In this document: positions 8,187-16,863 of the stretch, in pieces
Layout: each line of letters begins with the position of its first letter
How positions within the stretch are numbered: the first letter of the stretch is position 1
NCBI GenBank assembly: GCA_011526105.1
Contig: WYAZ01000021.1
Span: 23,938 to 87,937, forward strand
Direction of reading: 5' to 3'
Length of the DNA stretch: 64,000 nt
Source of the DNA: Deltaproteobacteria bacterium
GTDB taxonomy: Bacteria > Myxococcota > Kuafuiibacteriia > Kuafuiibacteriales > Kuafuiibacteriaceae
Program-made: the position numbers and the translations under genes
Notes under the pieces: generated by a model
The model's database searches: none
Told to the model about the DNA's origin: nothing
What the model saw: only the letters and a program-made list of their open reading frames with translations

Positions 8187-9290
8187 CTAGGCGATCCGCC
8201 GCTGAAACCGCGCGGTCGAGAGCACGATCATCGCGAGCGCGAAGGCGGCCAGGGCAACCGTGTCGCCCCAAAGATGCGAGGCCGGAGTGCCACGGAGCAG
8301 GACCGCACGGAGGGTGTCGATGAAGTAGCGCGCCGGAATGATCACCGTGATCATTTGCAGAATCTTGGGCATGTTCTCGATGGGGAACATGAAGCCGGAG
8401 AGCAGCAGCGAGGGCAAAAGAGAGGTCATCGCGGCCGCCTGGGTCGCGACCATTTGGTTCTTGGTGAGGACCGAGATGAGCAGCCCCTGGCCGAGCATCC
8501 CGAGCACGAAGAGAAACGAGTTGAGCATCAGGATCCCCGGCGCCCCGCGCATGGGGACCCCGAAGAACAGCGCGCCGGAGCCGATGACCAAGGCCACCGC
8601 GACGAGTCCGAGCGCGAGATACGGAAGGAGCTTCCCGATGACGATCTCACCCCGTCGAATCGGCGTCGCGAAGAGCTGCTGCATCGAGCCGAGCTCCCAC
8701 TCGCGAGCCACGGTGAGGGCGGTGAGGAGCACCGAGACCAGCGCCACGACGTAGGCCGCGAGCCCCGGGACCAAGAACAGCGCGGAGCGAAGCTCCGGAT
8801 TAAACATCGTGTATGTACGAACCTCGACCGGGGGACGACTCCGGCGAACGACGGCGCCGGCCTTCAGGCTGCTCTCCGCCTTACCCAGCGTCTGCTCGGC
8901 GGTGACACCATCTGCGGCGTCGACCAGGATCTGAATCGGGGCGGGACGGCGTTCCCTGAGCCGAGCTTGAAAGCCGGCCGGGATGACGACCGCGCCGAGG
9001 TCCTGACCGGTGCGAAAGCGCGCGTAGGCCTCGTCGGGATCCGAGAGCGTGCCGGAGGGACGGAGCTCACCGGACGCAAAGAAGCGCCGCAGCAGGCGAC
9101 GGCTCGAGCTGGTGCGGTCTTGGTCGACGACCGACATGGGGATCGCGTCGATGTCGAAGCTCACTCCATAACCAAAGAGCAACAGGAGCAAGACCGGCAT
9201 CACGAGCGCGAGCACAAGGGTGCGCGGATCTCGACGGATCTGCAGCACCTCCTTGAACGCAAGAGCGTAGATTCGACCCCAGATCTTCAT
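8187..9290 (-). CDS. ABC-2 type exporter permease (first of pair)
   Basis: The 367-residue product (MKIWGRIYALAFKEVLQIRR) has the same plan as its neighbour: N-terminal helix, extracytoplasmic domain containing VVDQDRTSSSRRLLRRFF, and five C-terminal helices with VAREWELGSMQQLFATPI as the coupling region. It is YbhS/YhiH-permease-like. Its ATG overlaps the stop of the upstream ATPase gene by four bases (ATGA), showing translational coupling. The two permeases are equal in length and are probably ancient duplicates. Confidence 0.92.
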   Translation of the reverse strand: MKIWGRIYALAFKEVLQIRRDPRTLVLALVMPVLLLLLFGYGVSFDIDAIPMSVVDQDRTSSSRRLLRRFFASGELRPSGTLSDPDEAYARFRTGQDLGAVVIPAGFQARLRERRPAPIQILVDAADGVTAEQTLGKAESSLKAGAVVRRSRPPVEVRTYTMFNPELRSALFLVPGLAAYVVALVSVLLTALTVAREWELGSMQQLFATPIRRGEIVIGKLLPYLALGLVAVALVIGSGALFFGVPMRGAPGILMLNSFLFVLGMLGQGLLISVLTKNQMVATQAAAMTSLLPSLLLSGFMFPIENMPKILQMITVIIPARYFIDTLRAVLLRGTPASHLWGDTVALAAFALAMIVLSTARFQRRIA

Positions 9291-10222
9291 GCTGCGGCGC
9301 TCCCTTTCGTGGGGTCGACCACCGCGAGAAAGACATCCTCGAGCGTGGGTTCGATCTCTTCGATCTCGGCCCCCGAGAGGCCGGCCTGCGAGAGCTGCTT
9401 GCCGAGGTCTGGGGCTTCGGGCCCGCCCGGTCGAACGCGCACGTGAAGGCGTGTGCCGAAGGGCTGGACGTCCACGACCCCGCTCATGCCGCTCAGCACA
9501 GCTCGGCTGGCACGCTCATCGACGTTTGATACGCGAAACATCCGGCCGGGGACGAGGTCGCGCTTGAGGGCCCTGGGGGTGTCGAGCGCCGCGAGCCGGC
9601 CGTCGACCATGAGCCCGATGCGCTGGCAGTACTCTGCCTCGTCCATGTAGTGCGTGGTGACGAAGACCGTGGTCCCCTCCCGCGACAGAGACCGAATGAG
9701 CCGCCAGAAGTCCCTACGAGATGCGGGATCCACCCCTGCGGTGGGCTCGTCCAGAAAGACGATCTCGGGCCGGTGCAGAAGCGCGCAGCCGAGCCCGAGG
9801 CGCTGGCGTGTACCGCCCGGCAGCGCGCCGGTGATCTGATCTCGGTGCACCTCGAGATCCAGGAGCTCGAGGATCTCTTGGACGCGCTTACGCGGGGACT
9901 CGATCTCGTAGGCTCCGGCATAGAACTCTAGGTTCGCTCGCACCGGGAGGTCGAGGTACAGGGAGAACTTCTGAGACATGTAGCCGATGGCGGCTCGAAC
10001 CTTGCGCGCGTCGTCGCGGATGTCGTGGCCGGCGACCATGGCGACTCCCTCCGTCGGCGCGAGCAGGCCGCACAACATGCGAATGGTCGTGGACTTCCCC
10101 GCCCCGTTGGCGCCGAGGTAGCCGAAGATCTCGCCCTTTTCGACGTGAAACGACACGCGGTCGACCGCCACGAAGTCGCCGAAGCGACGAGTCAGATCAC
10201 GGACCTCGATGACTGTATTCAC
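9287..10222 (-). CDS. ABC transporter ATP-binding protein with altered LPGG signature
   Basis: 311 residues from a GTG at 10222; this start is supported because it overlaps the upstream stop as GTGA. Walker A is GANGAGKST, the Q-loop GYMSQKFSLYLDL, Walker B VFLDEPTAGVD, and the switch histidine is present (TTHYMDEAEYC). The ABC signature reads LPGGTRQRLG, with Pro replacing the usual Ser of LSGG. A DrrA-like C-terminal domain of about 80 residues follows. In E. coli YbhF the two ATPase halves are fused; here they are separate genes. It should energise the two ABC-2 permeases downstream. Confidence 0.92.
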   Translation of the reverse strand: MNTVIEVRDLTRRFGDFVAVDRVSFHVEKGEIFGYLGANGAGKSTTIRMLCGLLAPTEGVAMVAGHDIRDDARKVRAAIGYMSQKFSLYLDLPVRANLEFYAGAYEIESPRKRVQEILELLDLEVHRDQITGALPGGTRQRLGLGCALLHRPEIVFLDEPTAGVDPASRRDFWRLIRSLSREGTTVFVTTHYMDEAEYCQRIGLMVDGRLAALDTPRALKRDLVPGRMFRVSNVDERASRAVLSGMSGVVDVQPFGTRLHVRVRPGGPEAPDLGKQLSQAGLSGAEIEEIEPTLEDVFLAVVDPTKGSAAA

Positions 10223-11136
10223 GCAGCCATTCCCTCCGCGTCTTTGATCCGAACCAAGAACAGATCTTCGAAGGTCGGTTCGCAAGCTTCGAGGCGCCCA
10301 CCGAGCGCGTCGAGGCGCCGCTGTACCTCGGACGCTCGTCCGCCCCGAACCACGATGCGCAGCTCCGAACCGGCCGGAGACGCCGCGAGTACGTCCTCGA
10401 ACGCGAACACCTCGTCGAAGAGCTCGGCCCCTGCGCCCGCGTGGACGGTGTAGGTCTCGTGCTCGATGTCGCGGATCAGCGCCGCCGGCTCGCCGGTGGC
10501 GATGAGCCTTCCGCGGTGGAGCAAGCCCACACGATGGCACCGTTCTGCCTCATCCATGTACGGGGTGCAGACGAGCACCGTCATGCCCCCCTGCACGAAC
10601 TCATGGATCAGGTCCCAGAGCTCGCGGCGACTCACGGGATCGACGCCGTTCGTGGGCTCGTCGAGCAAGAGGACCTTCGGCTCGTGCAGCAACGCACAAG
10701 AGAGCGCGAGCTTCTTGTACATCCCGCCGGAGAGCGCCCCCGCTCGGCGATCCATGAACGGCTCGAGACGCGTGATGCGCATCAGCCGCTCGACGCGGCG
10801 CGCCCACTCTGCGCGCCCGAGACCATAGAGGCGGCCGAAGAACTGGAGGTTCTCTCGGATCGAGAGGTCGAGATAGAGGCTGTACTCCTGCGGCATGAGT
10901 CCGAGCACGTCGCGCACCGATGCGCTCGTGAGTGGGTCCTCGCCCAGGACCCGCACACGACCTCCGTCGGGCGCGATGAGGCCCGCGAGCATTCGGACCG
11001 TCGTGGTCTTTCCCGCCCCGTCCGGACCGACGAGACCAAACAACTCACCGTGAGAGAGCTCGAGATCGATCCCATCCACCGCGGTCGTCTTCCCGAATCG
11101 GCGGACCAGCCCCTCGAGCAGAACCGTGGCGTTCAT
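10219..11136 (-). CDS. ABC transporter ATP-binding protein with altered switch histidine
   Basis: The 305-residue protein has Walker A GPDGAGKTT, Q-loop GLMPQEYSLYLDL, canonical signature LSGGMYKKLALSCA and Walker B LLLDEPTNGVD. The H-loop, however, reads VCTPYMDEAERC: Pro stands where the switch His normally sits. The start ATG overlaps the end of the adaptor gene (ATGA), and its own stop overlaps the next ATPase start (GTGA). It corresponds to one half of the fused YbhF-type ATPase. The changes in the two ATPases are complementary; see findings. Confidence 0.92.
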   Translation of the reverse strand: MNATVLLEGLVRRFGKTTAVDGIDLELSHGELFGLVGPDGAGKTTTVRMLAGLIAPDGGRVRVLGEDPLTSASVRDVLGLMPQEYSLYLDLSIRENLQFFGRLYGLGRAEWARRVERLMRITRLEPFMDRRAGALSGGMYKKLALSCALLHEPKVLLLDEPTNGVDPVSRRELWDLIHEFVQGGMTVLVCTPYMDEAERCHRVGLLHRGRLIATGEPAALIRDIEHETYTVHAGAGAELFDEVFAFEDVLAASPAGSELRIVVRGGRASEVQRRLDALGGRLEACEPTFEDLFLVRIKDAEGMAA

Positions 11137-12149
11137 GGCTGACTCGATCCCAAGACCCGTGCGGTCACCGGCATGCCGGGGCGCAGCCGGGCCTTGGGGT
11201 TCTCGAGGCGGACGTCGATGGGGTATACGAGCCGCGTTCGATCGTCCTTGGTCTGGATGTTTCGGGGCGTGAACTCGGCTTGGGCACCCACGGTCGAGAT
11301 GGTCCCGACGAAGGTCTCCGCCGGCCACGCGTCCGCGATGACCTCGGCGGTCTCTCCGACCGTCAGCTGCCCGAGGGAGGCGTTGTCGAGGTAGAAGGTC
11401 ACCCACACGTCCGAGAGGTCGATGAGGCGAACGGCGGGGGCACCAGGCGGCACGAGCTCCCCGACATCGTAGAGGATGTCCTCGACCACCGCGGCGCGGG
11501 GCGCCCTGAGCTCACACTCCGCGACCATGATCTTCGCGAGCGATACGACCTGCTCGAGCGCGCGAAGACGTGCGCTCACTGCGGCCGCCCTCGCCCCGGC
11601 CGAGCTCGCGCGGACCTTCGCTGCGCGCGCGGTCTGCGTGGCGGCCTGCGCCTGCGCCTTCGCCGCTTGCACCTCGAGATCGAGGCCCTCGGCTTGGACG
11701 GTCGCTCGATCGAGCTGCGACTCTGCGGCGTACTTCCCGACGGCGACCAGGCGGTTCTTGTCGCGCACCGCGACGTCCTGCTGTGCGCTGAGGGCTCGGG
11801 TGCGCGCCGCCGAGGCGTTGGCCTGCGAGCTCGCGGCAGAGCCCTGCACCTCTTCGGCCTCCGCCATGGCAAGCGCCGCTTCGACCTCGGCCCGCGCGGC
11901 CTCGAGCTGGGCCTCGGCCTCCGCGAGCCGATGCCGCGGCTCCTCGCAGTCGAGCCCGAGCAGAACCGCGTCGCGCTGGACCGCCTGCCCCTCTTTCACT
12001 GGGAGGGTGATCAAGCGCCCGCCAACCTTCGAAGCCACATCGACGACCGTACCCTCCACCACGCCGGTGCCTCCCACGGAGACGGCGGCGCCCTCTTTGC
12101 ACCCCCACAGAGTCAGAATGATCAGAACGGCATGTCTCGAGCTCGCCAT
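11133..12149 (-). CDS. HlyD/membrane-fusion-protein family efflux adaptor, probable lipoprotein
   Basis: The 338-residue protein starts MASSRHAVLIILTLWGC, a short hydrophobic leader ending in a cysteine that could be lipidated (lipobox LWGC, imperfect). A biotinyl-lipoyl-like half (KVGGRLITLPVKEGQAVQ) follows, then a long alanine-rich coiled-coil hairpin (about residues 78-200), the second lipoyl half (LRAPRAAVVEDILYDVGEL) and a beta-barrel domain ending LRPGMPVTARVLG. It bridges inner-membrane ABC pump and TolC-like channel. It is the first gene of the operon, divergent from tetR. Confidence 0.9.
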   Translation of the reverse strand: MASSRHAVLIILTLWGCKEGAAVSVGGTGVVEGTVVDVASKVGGRLITLPVKEGQAVQRDAVLLGLDCEEPRHRLAEAEAQLEAARAEVEAALAMAEAEEVQGSAASSQANASAARTRALSAQQDVAVRDKNRLVAVGKYAAESQLDRATVQAEGLDLEVQAAKAQAQAATQTARAAKVRASSAGARAAAVSARLRALEQVVSLAKIMVAECELRAPRAAVVEDILYDVGELVPPGAPAVRLIDLSDVWVTFYLDNASLGQLTVGETAEVIADAWPAETFVGTISTVGAQAEFTPRNIQTKDDRTRLVYPIDVRLENPKARLRPGMPVTARVLGSSQP

Positions 12150-12155
12150 CGTGGT

Positions 12156-12173
12156 TGACTAAGTACTCACTCA
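12156..12173. promoter_or_regulatory. Probable TetR operator palindrome
   Basis: TGACTAAGTACTCACTCA is an imperfect 18-bp palindrome centred on AGTACT (7 of 9 positions pair). It lies in the 48-bp gap between the efflux operon start (12149) and the preferred tetR start (12198), an ideal place for a repressor to control both genes. Binding is inference from position and symmetry. Confidence 0.65.
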
Positions 12174-12197
12174 ATGAATAGATGTCAAGCAGCCTCG

Positions 12198-12893
12198 ATG
12201 ACCACGCCAGGAAGAACAAAGACGGTTGGCCGGATTTCTCGAGCCGAGCAGGCCCGAGCCACCAAGGCCAAGCTCGCGTCTGCCGCCCTCGATCTCTTCG
12301 CCAAACAGGGCTTCGCCGCCACCTCGACCCGTCAGATCGCCGAGACGGCTGGGGTCTCCGAGGGCCTGATCTTCCACCACTACCCGACCAAGCTCGATCT
12401 CCTGCTTGGGGTCACCTCGCACCACGAGGTGTTTGGGCTCAAAGTTCGAGCGCTGATGACGGACTCGAAAGGCGTGCCGGTTCGAGGTCAGCTCGAGGCC
12501 CTCGCTCAGACCTTCGTGTCGACGCTCGCTCCGGAGCGCAAAGAGACGATGCTCGTTCGCGTGTTGCTCAGCGAGGCGCTCACCACCCCCGAGCTCGGGA
12601 AGCTCTTGCACCGGACCCGCGAGACGGTGATCGCCAGCATCGAGTCGTACCTGCAGGCCCGCATCGACGAGGAGGAGCTTCGCTCCGATCTCGATCCGAG
12701 TGTGGCCGCCCAGGGCCTGCTCGGCGCGCTCGTCTGGTTCTTCCTGACGCACCAACATCTGAACCCTCGCGCGTGGCGCGCGCAATCGCGGCGCTACGCC
12801 CAAAGACTCGTCGACCTCTGGCTCCGAGGCGCGCTGGCCGAGCCGCGCCTTTCCTCGTCCGGGAGCAAGGTTCGAAGGGGTGCCTCGGAGTAG
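12198..12893 (+). CDS. TetR/AcrR-family transcriptional regulator
   Basis: The 231-residue product has the N-terminal helix-turn-helix of TetR regulators: AALDLFAKQGFAATSTRQIAETAGVSEGLIFHHYPTK, split here as LDLFAKQGFAATST, RQIAETAGVSEG and LIFHHYPTK. A helical ligand-binding domain follows. An in-frame ATG exists at 12174, but it directly abuts the palindromic operator and leaves no leader, so I prefer the ATG at 12198. Divergent placement next to a complete efflux operon suggests it represses that pump and is released by a pump substrate. A polyferredoxin gene begins 11 bp after its stop and may be on the same transcript. Confidence 0.9.
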   Translation: MTTPGRTKTVGRISRAEQARATKAKLASAALDLFAKQGFAATSTRQIAETAGVSEGLIFHHYPTKLDLLLGVTSHHEVFGLKVRALMTDSKGVPVRGQLEALAQTFVSTLAPERKETMLVRVLLSEALTTPELGKLLHRTRETVIASIESYLQARIDEEELRSDLDPSVAAQGLLGALVWFFLTHQHLNPRAWRAQSRRYAQRLVDLWLRGALAEPRLSSSGSKVRRGASE

Positions 12894-12904
12894 AGATCTC
12901 AGGC

Positions 12905-14854
12905 TTGGGCACACCGCACCGAGGCTACGGTCGCTGGCGAGCCGCGAGCCTCATCGCGGTGCACGCGCTGGTGGCGCTGCACATCGCGCACTGGCTCCTG
13001 ACCGGTCGGACCCTGGCTCCGCTCGAGTTCAACGAGGCCTTGCACAGCCTTCACCTCGGCGTGATCACCGCCGGCTTCCTCTTCATGGCACTCACCGTCC
13101 TCGTCACGCTAGCGGCGGGACGGTTCTTCTGTTCGTGGGCCTGCCACATCCTGGCCCTCGAGGATCTGAGCGCGTGGATCCTCCATCGGCTCCACCTACG
13201 TCCGAAGCCCATTCGGTCGCGGGTGCTCGCGTGGGTGCCCGGACTGGCCGCGCTCTATCTGTTCATCTGGCCGCAGGTCGAGCGCCTCGCGAACGGCTCC
13301 GGGCTCGTGAGCCCGCGGGTTCAGTCGGATGCACAAGGCTGGGGCTCCTTCGTCACCTCCGACTTCTGGCGCAACCTCCCGGGCCCGGGCATCTCGATCC
13401 TGACGCTCTCCGTGGTCGGCGGCGTGGCCGTCTGGTTGCTTGGTACACGGAGCTTCTGCCGCTACGCATGTCCGTACGGCGCGATCTTCGGCCTCGCGGA
13501 TCGAGTTGCGCCGGCACGAATCAAACTGATCGGTGACTGCTCGCAGTGCGGCCTCTGCACGGCGGCCTGTCAGTCGCAGGTGCTCGTGCATCGGGAGGTT
13601 CTTCAACTCGGGAGGGTCGTGAGCTCGGACTGCCTCAAGGATCTGGACTGCGTGGCGGTGTGCCCAAAGCAAGCCCTCGCCTACGGGCGCGCGAGGCCAG
13701 CGTTCATGCAGAGCTTGGACGCGGCCGAATACACGCAGCGAGGCTTCAGCTTCACCGGGATTGAGGAGGTGTCTGTCGCCGTGACCACGCTTGCGCTCCT
13801 CGTGGTCTACCGAGGGCTCTACGACGTGATCCCGTTCCTGCTGGCGCTGACCATCGCCGTCGTCGGGGCGGTCGTCCTCGTGACCGGGTTTCGGCGGCGG
13901 CCTCGAACGGAGCACGGTCCTTGGCGCTCCGCACTCGCCGCCGGATTCCTGCTGTTCTCAGTGCACAGCGCGTTTGTCCATCACCACGCCGCCTCGGGCC
14001 GACGCGCGCTCCTTCGAGCGACCGGACACGAGGGTCTCAGCTCCTCCGGGCCCCCCGAGGGAGGCCGTGTGGTGGACCCTGCCGATCTCGAAGCGGCTCG
14101 CGTGCACCTGCGAACCGCGGATGCGGCCGGGCTTTGGACCTCCCCCCGACTGGGGCACGACCTCGCCACCGTCCATCTGTACGCTCACGAGCGGGACGCG
14201 GCCGAGCAACAGCTGCTGCGAGTCCTGAAGAAGGCCCCGAAGGACCTCCCCGCCGCGGTGCGCCTGGGTCACCTCGCGCTGTCCCTGAACCGCACCACTG
14301 ATGCCGAACGCTACCTTCAACCGATCTTTGTCGCGAACGAGGATCGCTTTGGGCCCGAGACACGCGCGTTGAGGAGTCGAGCGTATGTGCTCGCCGGACA
14401 AATCGCGGAGCGACGACTCGAGACCTCGAAGGCGCTCGCGCACTATGAGTCCGCAGCACACGACGATCCGCAGAACGGGGAGGCCCACCTTGCCATGGGG
14501 ACCCTGTACGCGCGCCTCGGCCGGCTCGAGGAGGCGAGCGGCGCACTTCGACGGGCGGAGGTGCACTACCCAGAGCGATCGGTCGTGTTGAACAACCTCG
14601 CACTCGTGTCTCTGGGGCTCGGTCAACACGCGGAGGCGATCGAACAACTCCGAGAACTCCTCGACCTCCAGCCCGATCGCGCGGAGACACGATATCAGCT
14701 CGCGGTGGCGCTGCTGGGCGCCGGAGAGATCGTCGAGGCGGGGCATCAACTCGAAGCCGCCTTGGTGTTGAAGCCAGGCTATGTCCTCGCGGAGCAGCTG
14801 AGAGCAAAGCTCCTCGAGAGCCCCGCGGGAGAGACGCACGACGGGCGCCGATGA
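12905..14854 (+). CDS. NapH/NosR/CcoG-type membrane polyferredoxin fused to TPR domain
   Basis: About 649 residues from a probable TTG at 12905; no ATG lies early, so the start is uncertain. The first half has several membrane helices with two CX3C sites (RFFCSWACH near residue 74 and SFCRYACPYGA near 184). Ferredoxin motifs follow: CSQCGLCTAACQ (near 211), complete, and CLKDLDCVAVCP (near 242), in which the second Cys position is Asp. Two further helices separate this from a C-terminal run of tetratricopeptide repeats (about 392-640). Related proteins pass electrons across the inner membrane. Partner unknown; a B12-type radical SAM gene lies downstream on the same strand. Confidence 0.8.
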   Translation: MGTPHRGYGRWRAASLIAVHALVALHIAHWLLTGRTLAPLEFNEALHSLHLGVITAGFLFMALTVLVTLAAGRFFCSWACHILALEDLSAWILHRLHLRPKPIRSRVLAWVPGLAALYLFIWPQVERLANGSGLVSPRVQSDAQGWGSFVTSDFWRNLPGPGISILTLSVVGGVAVWLLGTRSFCRYACPYGAIFGLADRVAPARIKLIGDCSQCGLCTAACQSQVLVHREVLQLGRVVSSDCLKDLDCVAVCPKQALAYGRARPAFMQSLDAAEYTQRGFSFTGIEEVSVAVTTLALLVVYRGLYDVIPFLLALTIAVVGAVVLVTGFRRRPRTEHGPWRSALAAGFLLFSVHSAFVHHHAASGRRALLRATGHEGLSSSGPPEGGRVVDPADLEAARVHLRTADAAGLWTSPRLGHDLATVHLYAHERDAAEQQLLRVLKKAPKDLPAAVRLGHLALSLNRTTDAERYLQPIFVANEDRFGPETRALRSRAYVLAGQIAERRLETSKALAHYESAAHDDPQNGEAHLAMGTLYARLGRLEEASGALRRAEVHYPERSVVLNNLALVSLGLGQHAEAIEQLRELLDLQPDRAETRYQLAVALLGAGEIVEAGHQLEAALVLKPGYVLAEQLRAKLLESPAGETHDGRR

Positions 14855-15073
14855 CATCCACGCCCTGACTCAAAGCGTCATCCACCGTCGGTCACGAGAC
14901 CTTTCCTGCTCGGACGCAGAATCATCGAGTCATCGCACCTCGAAGGCGAGACATCGTCTCGGCACACGCGGCTCTTCTTCGAATTCAGCGCCACATCGGT
15001 TCGCAATTCCATCGCCGCCAGAGTATGTGCCCTCCCCATCGACACCAACGATCAAAGCCGGCCAAACCACGGC

Positions 15074-16816
15074 CTGAGACACCCCAAAGGCAAGAACGCC
15101 CGGATACTGCTCTCCAGCGTCTTCGGGCCTTACGCCCAAGACGACGAGCACGGCAGCCGGCGCGCCAACCCGATGGAGCTCTACCACAACCAAGTCACGC
15201 GGGAACAAGGTGCGTTCTCGCTGCGCATGTTCCACCGCACGTTCGGACTGATGCTGCTTCAGGCCAACACTTCGGCGCCGTGCACGCTGATCGACTTCCC
15301 CACCGAGGAGGAGTTCGTCCGCGAGCTCTGCGCCCACCCGTACGACATCGTGGGTCTGAGCGCGATCATCCCCAACATCGGCAAGGTCAAACGCATGTGC
15401 GAGTTGGTGCGGCGCCATCGCCCGAACGCGACCATCCTGGTCGGCGGACACGTCGCCAACACCCCCAACATCGAGGACATCATCGACGCGGATCATATCG
15501 TGAAGGGCGAAGGTGTCCGTTGGCTGCGAACGTATCTCGGCGAGCCCACCGAAGCGCCCATTCGGCATCCGCTCGCCTACGCCGGTCATGGCGCGCGGAC
15601 CTTTGGGCTCGAGCTCCCCGACCGACCCGGGACGACCGCCGCCATCTTGTTGGCCTCGGTGGGCTGCCCCATGGGGTGCAACTTCTGCTCGACCTCGGCG
15701 ATGTTTGGCGGCAAGGGCAGCTCCGTCAACTTCTATCAGAGCGGTGACGAGCTCTTTGCCATCATGTGCCAGCTCGAAGAGCGGCTACAGGCAACCTCGT
15801 TCTTCGCCCTGGACGAGAACTTCCTCCTCAATCGCAAGCGTTCGCTTCGTCTGCTCGAGCTGATGCATGAGCACAAGAAGTCCTGGTCGCTGTACGTCTT
15901 CACCTCGGCGAGGATTCTGAGGTCCTACACGATGGAGCAGCTCCTCGGGCTCGGGGTCTCGTGGGTTTGGATGGGCATCGAGGGCGAAGGCAGTCAGTAC
16001 AAGAAGCTGCGCGGAATCGATACCACGGCCCTCGTCAAAGACCTGCGGGCGAACGGGATCCGAGTGATGGGCTCGACCATCATCGGGCTCGAAGACCACA
16101 CCCCCGAGAACATCGAACAGGTGATCGACTTCGCGGTCGAGCACGACACCGACTTCCACCAGTTCATGCTCTACACACCCATCCCCGGCACTCCGCTGTA
16201 CGAGGAGCACCGCGCCGCGGGCACCTTGCTCTCCGAAGACGAGTGCTCGCTGGCGGACACCCACGGACAGACGCGCTTCAACTACCGACACGCGCACATC
16301 AAGGATGGCCGAGAGACCGCGTTCTTGCGTGAGGCCTTCGCACGGGACTTCCGGGTCAACGGCCCGAGCATCATTCGAATGATTCGCACCCTGCTCCAGG
16401 GCTGGCGGGCTCATCGGAACCATCCCGAGCCCCGAGTGCGTGCGCGGTTCGCACGAGAACTCGAACCGATGAGCACCACCTACGCCGGTGCTGTATGGGC
16501 CGCAGAGAGGTGGTATCGAGATGAGCCCGTGCTTCACCGCGACATGACCGAGCTGCTCCACGAGATTTACCGGGAGTTCGGTTGGAAGGCTCGCGCGGCC
16601 GGACCGGCTTTGGGCGCCGTCATGTATGCCGGGCTTCGGCGCGAGTCGGCGCGGCTTTCTCGCGGCGCCACCCACGAGCCCCAGTGCGTGCGGGAGGTGA
16701 ACGAAGCGGCGGCGACGCTCGAGCGTGCGCACCCGTGGCTGCGAATCCCGCCCACGTCAGAGATCGCCTGGGTCTGTCCCGAGGAACCGCCAGGCTTCGT
16801 GCTCGGTCCGGCCTGA
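15074..16816 (+). CDS. B12-binding-type radical SAM enzyme with unusual start
   Basis: The protein has an N-terminal Rossmann-like B12-type domain and a radical SAM barrel with SVGCPMGCNFCS (CX3CX2C), which binds a [4Fe-4S] cluster and splits S-adenosylmethionine. The only ATG in the right area is at 15173, but the frame upstream is clearly protein: ARILLSSVFGPY gives the first beta strand of the Rossmann domain. Between the previous in-frame stop (14852-14854) and 15173 there is no ATG, GTG or TTG in this frame. I place the start provisionally at a CTG at 15074 (580 residues). A frameshift from the ATG at 15025 is an alternative. Substrate unknown. Confidence 0.72.
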   Translation: MRHPKGKNARILLSSVFGPYAQDDEHGSRRANPMELYHNQVTREQGAFSLRMFHRTFGLMLLQANTSAPCTLIDFPTEEEFVRELCAHPYDIVGLSAIIPNIGKVKRMCELVRRHRPNATILVGGHVANTPNIEDIIDADHIVKGEGVRWLRTYLGEPTEAPIRHPLAYAGHGARTFGLELPDRPGTTAAILLASVGCPMGCNFCSTSAMFGGKGSSVNFYQSGDELFAIMCQLEERLQATSFFALDENFLLNRKRSLRLLELMHEHKKSWSLYVFTSARILRSYTMEQLLGLGVSWVWMGIEGEGSQYKKLRGIDTTALVKDLRANGIRVMGSTIIGLEDHTPENIEQVIDFAVEHDTDFHQFMLYTPIPGTPLYEEHRAAGTLLSEDECSLADTHGQTRFNYRHAHIKDGRETAFLREAFARDFRVNGPSIIRMIRTLLQGWRAHRNHPEPRVRARFARELEPMSTTYAGAVWAAERWYRDEPVLHRDMTELLHEIYREFGWKARAAGPALGAVMYAGLRRESARLSRGATHEPQCVREVNEAAATLERAHPWLRIPPTSEIAWVCPEEPPGFVLGPA

Positions 16817-16863
16817 CCCTCCCCTTCGCCTCGAGGCTCGATCGAACGTACACTGCTCCGCGC

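Noticed and set aside
7213..9446. Long Glu/Arg/His-rich forward frames opposite the permease genes
   Set aside because: They are antisense shadows of GC-rich genes; the minus-strand permeases have clear membrane helices and coupling motifs.
12182..12904. In-frame extension of the polyferredoxin protein across tetR
   Set aside because: It is the wrong frame of the clearly real TetR gene; the extension has no protein features.
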